Below, piece after piece: positions 37,701 through 47,476 of a stretch of DNA of 64,000 nucleotides. A program made the translations under genes and the position numbers. The notes below the pieces were generated by a model. That model worked only from the letters and a program-made list of their open reading frames with translations, did not search any database and was not told the DNA's origin. Source of the DNA: Ziziphus jujuba. Taxonomy: Eukaryota; Streptophyta; Magnoliopsida; Rosales; Rhamnaceae. How positions within the stretch are numbered: the stretch's first letter is position 1; each line of letters opens with the position of its first letter. Location: positions 13,669,001 through 13,733,000 of the forward strand of contig NC_083382.1 of assembly GCF_031755915.1 (NCBI RefSeq). The letters are read 5' to 3'.

Positions 37701-39223
37701 GCGCCACTGGTATATAGTGGGTGCATCAAATGATTTTCAGAACTGTGTTTTAAAAATAAAATGTTTGGAAACTGAATTGGAATTAAAAATATAATTGTTA
37801 CCGCTTCTGGTATTTAATTGATGTCTTGGTTTTCGAGGAATATGAATAAAGGGTTTTGTGAAAAGGTTTTAAAAGGGGAACCTTTCCAACTGAGAGAATA
37901 TACTTATTACTGTGATATTATATGGTATAGTAGTAGGGTCGCTCACTGAGATGATTAGCATCTCACACTCTTAAATTCCGTTCCTCTAGGTACCAGGTTG
38001 TCGGTGTTCATCCAGAGCGGACTTGATCTTCATCGCTGTTTTACTTCGTGAAGTACCCTGTTCGTCTTTATTGCAGTTGTACTATTTCTTTCATTCTTGT
38101 TGTATTTATTATGCACTGGATTACTGTATTTATTTCGAAGTGCTGAAAATTGTGGAACCAATTTGTAGTATTGTAGGAGGAATAAGGGGATATTTTTGAA
38201 GTGTGTTTTCAGTGTAGGTAAATTTATGGTAAGTAAATCCCTTAGGGGAGGTGCTGCCGGATTTTCCGTTGGAAGGTTCGGTGGTATTTCCCTGGGATCA
38301 GGGCTTGTCTAGGGTTCCGGGGAGGAATTCTGGACGGGTCCTGACATAGTAGGTAATATATAGCTGAACACTAAAATGGTCAAGAAGAGCTAGAAGCAAA
38401 TCTCAAAACCAAAAAGCTTTCCAATATTGAATAACTAAATTTTGCTTCTAGCTATGCAAATTGCAAACTGAGAGAACTTGGAAATGATGTTCTACAGTGA
38501 CTTAGCATAACTTTAGGATGGGTAACTTAGCATTGCATTGATGTTCTACGGTGAATATTTTCCCACAATTAAAGCAAAGACCTTTTTACCTTCTCATCTC
38601 TCCATCATTTCAAATGGTACATAATAACAAATAGCTTTCATATTTGTTCCCATTTATCAAGAACTACAAAGAGATACTATGGTCATTATAGGACTGCTAG
38701 GAAGATGAGAAAAAAATAAAATAAAAATGGAAACGAAGGGTGACCTGAGGGAGGTGATGCTTGGTGGTGGTGGCGGTGGCTGTGGAGAAGAATCTGCAGC
38801 AACAAGGCTGAGTTAAGCTGAGGGAGCTGGTGGCGGCGGCGGTAGGCACTGCTGGAGCTAGGCTGGTTGTTAAATGTTAGCTGAGTTAAGCAAGGGAGTT
38901 GAGGGAGACTGGAGATGGTGGTGGCGGCACTAGAGACTGGAGTGTAAGTTAAATGTTAACTTAGGGCCGGCTGGGAGTTTCAAGCTTCAGTTAATAGTGA
39001 CTTACAATGGAAATAAAAAAAATAAAAAAATAAAGAAAACGTAAATATATACGGGCAGAGTTCGGGCCGGGGTGTTTAATCCCTGGGCCTAGCCCGGCCC
39101 TGATTCGAACCTAAGGAATTAAGCCCGAGCCCGCCCCGTAGCCCCTTTTTTGGGGAAAAAACCACCCCGTTAGAGGTGTTACACCGCGGTTTTCGAGGTG
39201 GACGGGGCAAATTGACATTCTTA
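34446..39223. mobile_element. Non-autonomous hAT-type DNA transposon carrying a solo LTR
   Basis: The left end TAGGAATGTTAATGGGGCGG and the right end (reverse complement TAAGAATGTCAATTTGCCCC) form terminal inverted repeats. A perfect 8 bp target duplication CATAAAAC (34438-34445 and 39224-39231) is diagnostic of the hAT superfamily. The length is 4778 bp, or about 1.86 kb without the solo LTR 35430-38346 and its duplicated target. No transposase reading frame is seen. The interior (38740-38960) is a GGT/GGC-rich stretch of unknown origin. A (TA)n run lies at about 34727-34760. Confidence 0.8.
35430..38346 (+). mobile_element. Solo LTR of a long-LTR retrotransposon (copy 1 of family)
   Basis: 2917 bp, TG...CA ends (TGTAACACCCCGTCC ... 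GGACGGGTCCTGACA), with a perfect 5 bp target duplication TAGTA (35425-35429 and 38347-38351). No internal domain, primer site or second LTR. Order of parts: GTTGACC-rich start; a GA-rich tract (about 35930-35985); a GC-rich CCGGCCA region to about 36650; an exon-like 61 nt segment at 36823-36883; AT-rich DNA; a GC-rich patch near 37560-37700; and the 3' end. The long open frames in the GC-rich part exist on both strands and are not coding. The superfamily (Ty3/gypsy, Tekay/Del-like) is a guess from the long LTR. Confidence 0.8.
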
Positions 39224-39636
39224 CATAAAACGTGTTCGAAAAGACCCGATTCGAATCCGTGGGTCTAGAGAGAAAATGCTCGAGTTTGGAGGACAAAATA
39301 GATATTTTGAAACTTGTTTTCTGCTGGTCATGCTTTCCAACATTTATATAGAATCTTGAGTCACTAACAAATGAAAATTTAAGACTGATTTGGACACTGA
39401 TATAAAAATGATATTTCAAACTTTACAGAACTATAACTTTTTATCTGTAACTCAGAATTTAGCATGCCAGTCTATGAACTCGTATCGATGAGCTCTACAC
39501 AATGGTATATTAGTCAAACCAAAAATCTTAACCATAAAAAAAGTCAATTTTAGACCCATATATTGTTTATTTGGTCAAATTTAGTCAAACCTTGTCAAAC
39601 TTGTACAATATGAATATTTTGATACGGATTGTTACA

Positions 39637-41125
39637 TGATGACCAGCCAATTAGCTAGTAAAAGGTTGGCCAAATTTCTCCATTAATTCTTTTATATGTT
39701 CCATATGAAATATAAATTTTTCAGTTTTTTTCTACTTTATAGCAACAATAATTTTTTCAAATAAGTTTTATTTATTACATTTATAGATTTAATCCAATAA
39801 CAAAGTCATTCAGAATATACTTTCAAATTTTGGATTCAGCTATATATATGTGTGAAATCTTTTCCTTTCCTTTTAATTTACAATATATTAATTAATATCC
39901 CAAATAAAAAAAGGTATATATGATCTCAGGAGGACGAAAATGAAAATTGAAACGCCACTTGGCCACAAAAAACCTTGTGGGATTGGGAATAACAATTAAA
40001 TGCTGTGAGCTGAGGGCGTTAAACAAGAAAGGGATTGACCATCGTTGTGTGAGATCAAATCAATATCTAAAGATGCTACTCGGATTATGATATACAAGGA
40101 AAAGAAATAATAATAATAAAAAAAATGCAACTGGGATTGAATGCCACATCGATTATATAATGTTCAACTTTATCCTCCAACCATACCGGACCAAAAATAT
40201 TTTCTTTCTCTCTTTAGGAAAAGGAAAAAAAAAAAAAAAAACTACACAGAAGGAACATAATATAATTTTTTTCTCTTACTCTCATGAAGCACAGAAAAAA
40301 AAAAAAAAATCACTCTTTGTAAGTCGTTTTTAAGGTCAATTTCGTTGAAATGTATGCGTTTTAAAAAAATATTTTCCATTTTGCGCATTTTCTAGATTAA
40401 ATTATAAGAAAAATGAAAATAAAAAGAAAAATTGCTAAAAAAAAGAATTTAAAAATATTTAAATAATTTTGATCATGTAAAATGCATAAAAATGAGATCT
40501 TTTTTCACTAATAAGAAAAAGGATAATTAAAATACATATGTGGTGTAGATGAGGGAAGTTGGAAATCATAATTATGCCCATACACATAATTGTCACAATC
40601 TTCAAACGCAACTGAGTCTATCCTGTATCAGCACCCAAAAAAAAAAAAAAAAAAAAGCTGAGTCGATCTTGGCAACTGGACTTTTCAAATGTAATTTTCC
40701 TGACTACCAATTTATGAGCCCTACTGATTTTCTGAAATCTAGTTTCGATGTGTTTTCCTGTATATGAACACTGTCAGGAGCCTTAACCATTTTATTTTTT
40801 TTTTCAATTTGCTATGAAGAAAAAAATATTTGATTTAAATATGTATTGTTTTGTTTCTAGAGAGGTTCCTTTTTAAACGATTTGGTCCTGTCCCCCCCCC
40901 CCCCCCCCCAAAACAAAAAAAAAAAGAAAAAAAAAAAAGAAATTTGAAAAACCAATTATGAGTCATTTGTTGTACCACATTGTTAAATAATGTGTACTTT
41001 AACTATTAATATGTTGTACCAAGGACCTTACCTGGTCAAAGATCAAGTCTTCGAAATAAAAATAATGTGTATTATAACTTAATACATTATTGTTTTTAAT
41101 TAAATATTAAAAACCCAATAATATA
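39637..41125. repeat. Segmental duplication block D'' (third copy)
   Basis: Starts abruptly at TGATGACCAGCC next to the reverse LTR and aligns with 27028-28667; its left half also aligns with 6985-7755. It contains an 18 C homopolymer (40892-40909) where the other copy has only two. It ends at AATAATATA, where the CACTA element had inserted in block D. No genes are seen. Confidence 0.8.
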
Positions 41126-41632
41126 AACAAATTAACAAGTACATAATATTCAAAAATTAAAACGCTCTATTACTAGTGATGATGATAAACGGTAGAATTA
41201 TCGTTGATTTGACAATTGCCAATTAGGAGTATTTAATTGTATATTGATATTTTATCTTAAACTTTTAATATGAAAAAATAAATTTTTTTAAATAATTATT
41301 TAAATTGCAAAATAATATATGAATATAATTTATTATTGTCTGACAAAAAGTATTTTTTAACTTAGAGACACAGTACTCTGAATTATTACCTAAAATTAGG
41401 TGGGTGTTGCGTACCTACTTATAATCTCTTAATGTTTTTGAATAAAGGATAAAACATATAAAGACAACTTACATTAATGTACCTATGCAATAGTGAATTT
41501 GCTAGTTGAAAGATTAATTGGGGTGGTTCGCTCTTTTTGGATGAATATAAAGAACCCAAAAAAGAAGAACTAAAAACAAACATTTCTTATAAGTTCCCAA
41601 GAAAGTGAGGTTAAAAAAAGAAAGGTACAAAA
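41126..41632 (+). promoter_or_regulatory. Upstream region of WSD copy 2
   Basis: AT-rich DNA between block D'' and the copy 2 ATG. A TATA-like string GAATATAAAG lies at about 41541-41550, roughly 85 bp before the ATG, a plausible core promoter. The region does not resemble block A, so copies 1 and 2 probably have different promoters. Confidence 0.4.
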
Positions 41633-43229
41633 ATGGAGTTTGAAGAGGAAGTAATGGAGCCTGTGAGTCCTCTTGGACAATACTGCAATAGCTCTGTGTT
41701 ATCAATTTCGGTGCTTGTTATTCTTGAGATGGGGATTCCAATCGATGATTCCCAAACAATGTCACTTCTTAGAGATGTTTTCCTTCCCATTCATCCACGT
41801 TTCTCCTCGATCATGGTTCATTCTCTATTTTATTCTTTTACTTTCTAATTATTAAACATTAATTCTCTAATTTCCTCTATTTTATGATCATTTTATTTTG
41901 GTTTTGGCCCTTTATTTTTGTTTTTCATTTTGGGATTTGTTTTTATGTTTTCAAAAATTTCAAACTAAATAAATAACCATGATATACAAATGAAGAAACA
42001 AGATGTTATATTTATGAAAAAGACAGCACTTTTACTTGTTTTGGAAGCAATTAAGTCAATTTCACTTAACTAAACTCACTTGACTTGTATATTTATTTGG
42101 CTTGCGAAGATAGTACTCATGAAGATAATTTTAGTCGAGTTAGGTAGGTTTAGTTGGTCACTGGTTCGAAAAACCAGGAGTAAAAAAGAAATATTATAAA
42201 TGATTAAAAGAAAAAAAGAGGGACAATCTCAATAGATATAAATAGTTACTTCAGCAAAAAAAAATGTTATAATAATTATAATTAGCCATGCTTCCTTTCC
42301 ATTTAAAAAACAAGTATTTTGTTTGAGCCATGCTTCCTTTCCATTTAAAAACAAGTATTTTGTTTTAGCGTTATGATCTTTTTTGGAACATATTTCTACC
42401 TTATGCTAGTAATTATGTTGACGTAATAAGTGTTAATAGTTAACTCATAATGATTTTATGGCCAATTGGTATAGTAAAGAGATGAAAAGATATATATAAA
42501 GAAAATAAACATAGAGTGCCACACCATCGTTGCTTAACATTAGTTTAGTAATATTACTTAGAAGAGCCACATGCTTCCTTGGACAATGGTTCTAAGTTCA
42601 AATCTCTTAATTCTTAGTCTTGGTAATGGTTTTAAGTTCAAATCTCTTCATTTTTAGTCTTTGCCGGAATAGCTCAGTAATAAAGGTCAATGTTTTATCG
42701 AATAATGAAATGATTTCGAATCCCCCACTTCCCAATACACCAACAAAGAAAAAATAAATAAAAATAAAAATAAAAATCATCTTTATCTCAACAAACAATA
42801 ATTTCTCTCTTAAAGATCTGTTCAATTATTAGTAGTTTAATATTAATTAAATTATTACAACATTTTAAAAATAGAACCTGTACTTTGACTAGTTTACACA
42901 TTGGGTTTTTTAATTTAAAATGTTCTACGTTGGATCTCAAAATTAAGAAATTGACTAGTTCTTTTTAATTTACAAATAAAATGAAAAAAAAATTAGTCAA
43001 TTTTTTTAATTTTAAAATTTTCATTAATCATTTAGGATGTGGATTAATGTAAAATAAATTGTAAACTAAAGATTCGATATAAAATATTTTAAATTAGAGG
43101 GTCCAATGTACAATCTAACGGGCGCTAAAATACAATTAAATCTTCAAACTGAGATGAAGAGTTACTACCGTTTTCCTTATATAAAATTAAGGCATATACT
43201 AAATTATGTATAACAAGAAATACGGCATA

Positions 43230-43268
<39 letters not shown>

Positions 43269-45665
43269 TTTTCTAAATGACTTGAAAGCAGGTTAATACA
43301 AATGGAAAGAAACAATGGAAGAAAGTTGAAGTAAAGCTTGAAGATCATGTTAATGTTCCTATTTTTCCCTCTGGACTTTCTCTTGAATCATATGATCGTT
43401 ATTTTAACGACTATTTATCAAAGATAGCAATGGAAAGATTTCCACAAAATAGACCTTTATGGGAACTTCATATAATCAAGTACCCAAATACAAATGCAGC
43501 TGGTAACGTTGTATTCAAGCTTCACCAATCACTTGGAGATGGCTACTCTCTAATGGGTGCCCTTCTTTCTTGTTTACAAAGAGCTGATAATCCTTCACTT
43601 TCCCTCACTTTCCCTTCACGCAAACGCTCTAAAATGCAAAGTGACAAAGAAAAAAGTTTATTTTCTTTTGTCCCTCAAATCTTCTCCTCGGCTTTTAACA
43701 CTTTATCGGATTTTGGGCGGAGCATCTTAAAGAGCAATTTATTTGAAGATGATCAAACACCGATTCGTTCTGGGGATGATCGAGTTGAGTTTCTGCCGAT
43801 TACAATTACCACCGTGGCTTTCTCTCTTGATAAGCTCAAACTAATTAAGTCCAAGCTCGGAGTGGTAATATTTTCATTTTCTAAAGCTAGTACTTTCTTG
43901 TTGATACCTCCCATATTAATTTTGCCTACCTTTTTTTCTTTTTTGTGTTTCTTTTTCTTTTTTCCTCATGATTAATCATATGCTTTTGTCAGGGGTCGTT
44001 CTTTTTCCATGAATATATTTCCTTCGTACACTGCATTTAACAGAAATTTTCAAAAATATTATTCCTCATTAAATGTTAGATTTTAGTTGAACTATATTAA
44101 ATTGTTCTGTACTCATTAGTTAGGTGAATATTTGCGTAGCTTTTATTCATTATTTTAACACTCTCCCCACGTAATACTACTTTTCATATCTTTGCCCTTT
44201 TTTTTTTTTTTTGGGTCAAATGTAATAGTAGTTGTTTAATATGCATCCAAAGTTTTAGCAATGATTTTGTTTTATTTCTTCAACCAAATAATTTATTTTT
44301 GTTGCAAATCTTGTTCCCATTGTAAATACTAAATTGAAATTTGCACAAATATTATTCTTATAATTTTTGGAAATACAAACATTAATTATGCAAAATCTAA
44401 CTATATGAGAAATCAATATAAATGTTCATATTTTTAATTTATTTACTGTAGTACAAGAGTTCATGGATCTCTGGCTTTTGTAGTAATAAAATTATATAAC
44501 GGTTTTCATTTATTTATTTATTTATTTGCAGACAATAAACGATGTGATTTCAGGAATAATATTCTTGGGAACTCGCTTATACATGCAAGAGATTAACCAT
44601 GAATCGATAAAGTCGGAATCCACAGCATTGGTGGTGCTGAATACAAGGATGCGTGGAGGGGATTACAAGTCAGTGAAGGAGATGTTGAATCCTGAAACCA
44701 AAATGCCATGGGGAAATCGATTTTCTTTTTTGCATGTAGAAATACCAACGTTGAGTGAATTTACAAATCCTATTGATTTTGTTACGCATGCACATCGCCT
44801 TATCAAAAAGAAGAGAAGCTCTTATGCTGTTTACCTCAATGGTTTGTTATTGGAGGTTTTGAAGATTATTTAACATCTATCTATCTATCCATCTATCTAT
44901 CTATCTATCTATCTATATATATATATTTATTTATTCATATGCATATTTTCGACACTTATATTTATCATTATCTAATAAATTTGGGATAAAATACATTTTT
45001 AACATCATTATATAAATATATTGGTTTGACCCATATTATTGTCTAATCCATTGGCAAATATAAAATGTTTGATTTTATTTAATTGCTATTAATTTTTTTT
45101 CCCAAAAAGTTAAGCAGTTGGAAGGTGGATCACATATGATTTCGTTTGAAACTACAAAAAGTAAACTTTTAAGGTCATAACAGAGAGCTTTGGAGTACAT
45201 ATATATATATATATATATGATGTCAAATTGAACTTCTTTCATTCGAGAAAAAATACAAAATTTTGAATCCTCGAGTTACTGCAGGTAGCAGCTCGATACG
45301 TCACCAAAACATTAAGGAGCTCAAGTATGACAATTTCAAATATGATTGGCCCTGTTGAAGAAATGAGTTTGGCTAATCATCCTATTACGGGCTTTTACTT
45401 TGTTGGGGCTGGTTTACCTGAGGTACTTAATTTGTTGATATTTTTTTGTACTAACTATTATTTTTCTTATATTAATTTTTCAACTAATTAATTAATTCCT
45501 TTGCCTTTGTAGGACCTTGGCATAACAATTGTGAGCTACATGGGAAAGCTTAGAGTTGCCTTTAGAATGGCAAAAGGGCATATTGATTCACATAAGCTCA
45601 AGTCATGTGTGGAAAATGCCTTTGAGACCATATTTGAAGCCTCAAACAAACTTCCCAGCTACTAA
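41633..45665 (+). CDS. WSD1-like acyltransferase, copy 2, with altered active site and damaged exon 3
   Basis: Exons by comparison with copy 1: 41633-41815, 43292-43864, 44532-~44855, 45285-45422 and 45513-45665. Exons 1, 2, 4 and 5 are open and match copy 1 closely (PLWELHIIKYPNTNAAG; ISNMIGPVEEM; SYMGKLRVAF). Two defects stand out. First, HHxxxDG reads HQSLGDG: CAT has become CAA at 43526-43528, replacing the histidine expected to act as general base. Second, the end of exon 3 (the KKLRGPE|GT region of copy 1) is replaced by ATTATTTAA followed by a CTAT microsatellite, so the usual donor is gone. A weak in-phase donor (GAG|GTTTTG at 44856) could still give 456 aa; otherwise translation stops at 44873 after 366 aa. 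It is probably a dying copy or a non-catalytic relative. Confidence 0.8.
42540..42830. other. Possible tRNA-derived SINE-like sequence in intron 1 of WSD copy 2
   Basis: GCCGGAATAGCTCAGT (about 42664-42679) resembles a tRNA A-box region, and GATTTCGAATCCCCC (about 42711-42725) resembles a B-box. An A-rich run (AAATAAAAATAAAAATA) follows at about 42750-42775. It does not fold as a full tRNA. A tRNA-derived SINE is possible but unproven. Confidence 0.25.
44874..44925. repeat. (CTAT)n / (TA)n microsatellite at the lost exon 3 donor
   Basis: About ten CTAT units (one CCAT variant), passing into TA units, begin directly after the TAA at 44871-44873 of WSD copy 2. Confidence 0.95.
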
Positions 45666-46865
45666 GAAAATTAAAATTATCTAGTTCTTCCTCTTATGTT
45701 TGCCGAATCTTAATTTAGGGACTAAATTCCAATTGATGAAATTTTATGGGTGATGGAACAAATCGCTTTTTTTATTTTTATTTTTTTCTCCTAGTAAATG
45801 TCATATGCCTCCTATCCTAGGCTTCCACATGCAAAAGACCTACCATTTAACAACATAAAAATAAATACTGTTATGGATTCATACTACAAGCATTTCTTTT
45901 TTCCAAAAAAAAAGATATTTAATATTTATAGCTAGCTTTGAGACTGAGATATAATATTTTTTTTTTTATCCGATCATGGAGCCAAAGGCTCTAGGAAACT
46001 GTATTAATATTTCTGAAGTAAAACTTTCCTATACAGTTGGCAAATACCACCTGGTCCACTCCCTTCGGAGGATTTTCAAAGACATGTAATCCCAAACTAC
46101 ATTTATGACTAAAACTGGGAACACCACTGGCCACTACACATTACATTCTCTGAAAACATGATTAACATCAAATCATGACATGGATCCCACTTAATTCCAT
46201 TAGCTATTTCGGACGAAGTTTTGTTTGAAATACTTACCGGATATACCAACTCATGAACTATGTTGATTCGGACATGATGATATTGTTTCGTCCATAAATG
46301 CTTTCTTAAAAAAAATTGATTCGGACCATTAATTTGTTCCTTCCCATTCATTTCATACCATCTTGAATCTATCCATTCATTTCATACCGCAAAGTTTCTA
46401 CCTGTCGTCTCTACGCTATTCGCTTCTTAATTCAAAGCCAAGTTTGAAGAAGTTGATGAGTATTGGTATAATTCAATCAAGGCTTACTTAACTTTTACAA
46501 GAAATGTATACATATATATATATAAAGTACACGCCGGGATGGAATATTGATTAATTTTCTAAAACAGAGAAGCTAAGAAAAGAAGGTAAAATAATGTTTC
46601 AGAGAATACAATGGAAATGATTTATTTTGTTTCTAAGAATGTTGATTGACACTATCATTTCTTTCTATAGTTGCTGGTTGACTTCATTAACCATTCATTA
46701 ATAACTTTTGCTGTCATTGCTTTGCTAGTGTTTATCAATGGGTGAGCTGCATAATTGATTACTAGCCGTTTTCTGTGCTGTGATTGCTTTGCTAGTGTTT
46801 AGAAAGGGGTAAGCTGCATAATTGAGATTGATCAGTTGCATGATTGAGATTGGGTTGAGATTGAG
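45666..46865. other. Intergenic downstream of WSD copy 2
   Basis: 3' flank and AT-rich DNA. About 46720-46762 and 46784-46826 are short direct copies (ATTGCTTTGCTAGTGTTTA with GAGCTGCATAATTGA). The - strand frame 46109-46351 shows no family features, and I do not call it. Confidence 0.4.
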
Positions 46866-47218
46866 TGTAACAACCTAGTCCACTTGCATGTGATATTGTC
46901 CGCTTTAAGCTCCGTCCGCACGGGTTTAAAATGCATCACAAGGGAAAGGTATCCACACCCTTATAAGGCATGTTTCGTTTCCATCTCCAACCAATGTGAG
47001 ATCTCACAATCCACCCCCCTTGGGATCCAGCGTCCTCGTTAGCATACTGATCTAGATACTGACTCTGATACCAACTGTAACAGTCCAGTCCATGCTCATG
47101 TGATATTGTCAGCTTTGGATCCCGCTTGCATGAGTTTAAAGCGAGTTACAAAAGAAAGGTATCCACACCCTTATAAGGCATGCTTTGTTCCTCTTTCCAA
47201 CTGATATGGGATCTTACA
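46866..47218 (-). mobile_element. TRIM retrotransposon, complete (two 143 bp LTRs)
   Basis: LTRs at 46866-47008 and 47076-47218, both TG...CA, share GATATTGTC, GTATCCACACCCTTATAAGG and GATCT(C/T)ACA. The 67 bp internal region contains CCACCCCCCTTGGGATCCAGCGTCCTC and ends CTGATACCAAC, the complement of a tRNA-Met primer binding site, so the element lies on the - strand. Flanks TTGAG/TTGTG match 4 of 5 bases as a target duplication. There is no coding capacity. The internal region resembles that of the Cassandra elements at 10586-12357, but these LTRs have no 5S segment. Confidence 0.7.
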
Positions 47219-47476
47219 TTGTGTAACAGTCCAGACCACCCGTATGTGGATATTGTCCGCTTTGGGCCCAGCCCGCACGGTTTTGTCAAAACACGTCCAC
47301 AAGGAAAATGTATCCACACGCTTATAAGTCATGCTTCGTTCTCCTTTCCAACCGATGTGGGATCTCACACATTGAGCTTAAGATTGAGCTATTTTGTCTG
47401 CCCCCTCAAGCTAGCGGGTGGAATAGGATGAACCCCAAGCTTGGCTCGAAAATTGTGGAACAAGTCACTGATTAAT

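Larger units (their letters stand above)
34169..39636 (-). mobile_element. Reverse-orientation long-LTR fragment, split by a hAT insertion
   Basis: 34169-34437 and 39232-39636, read on the - strand and joined across the hAT element, follow the order of the long LTR family seen at 35430, 47477 and 52777. That order is TGTAACAATCCG, then repeated TTTGAC motifs, CATCGATACGAGTTCATAGACTGGC, AAAAAGTTATAGT-CTGTAAAGTTT and a GC-rich CCAGCCA/CCGCCG region. The TG end lies at 39636-39635. The other end is missing at the CACTA junction (34168). It is the oldest or most diverged family member here. Confidence 0.55.

Noticed and set aside
46109..46351. 80-codon - strand frame next to WSD copy 2
   Set aside because: No motifs, no splice context and no second copy in the window to test conservation.
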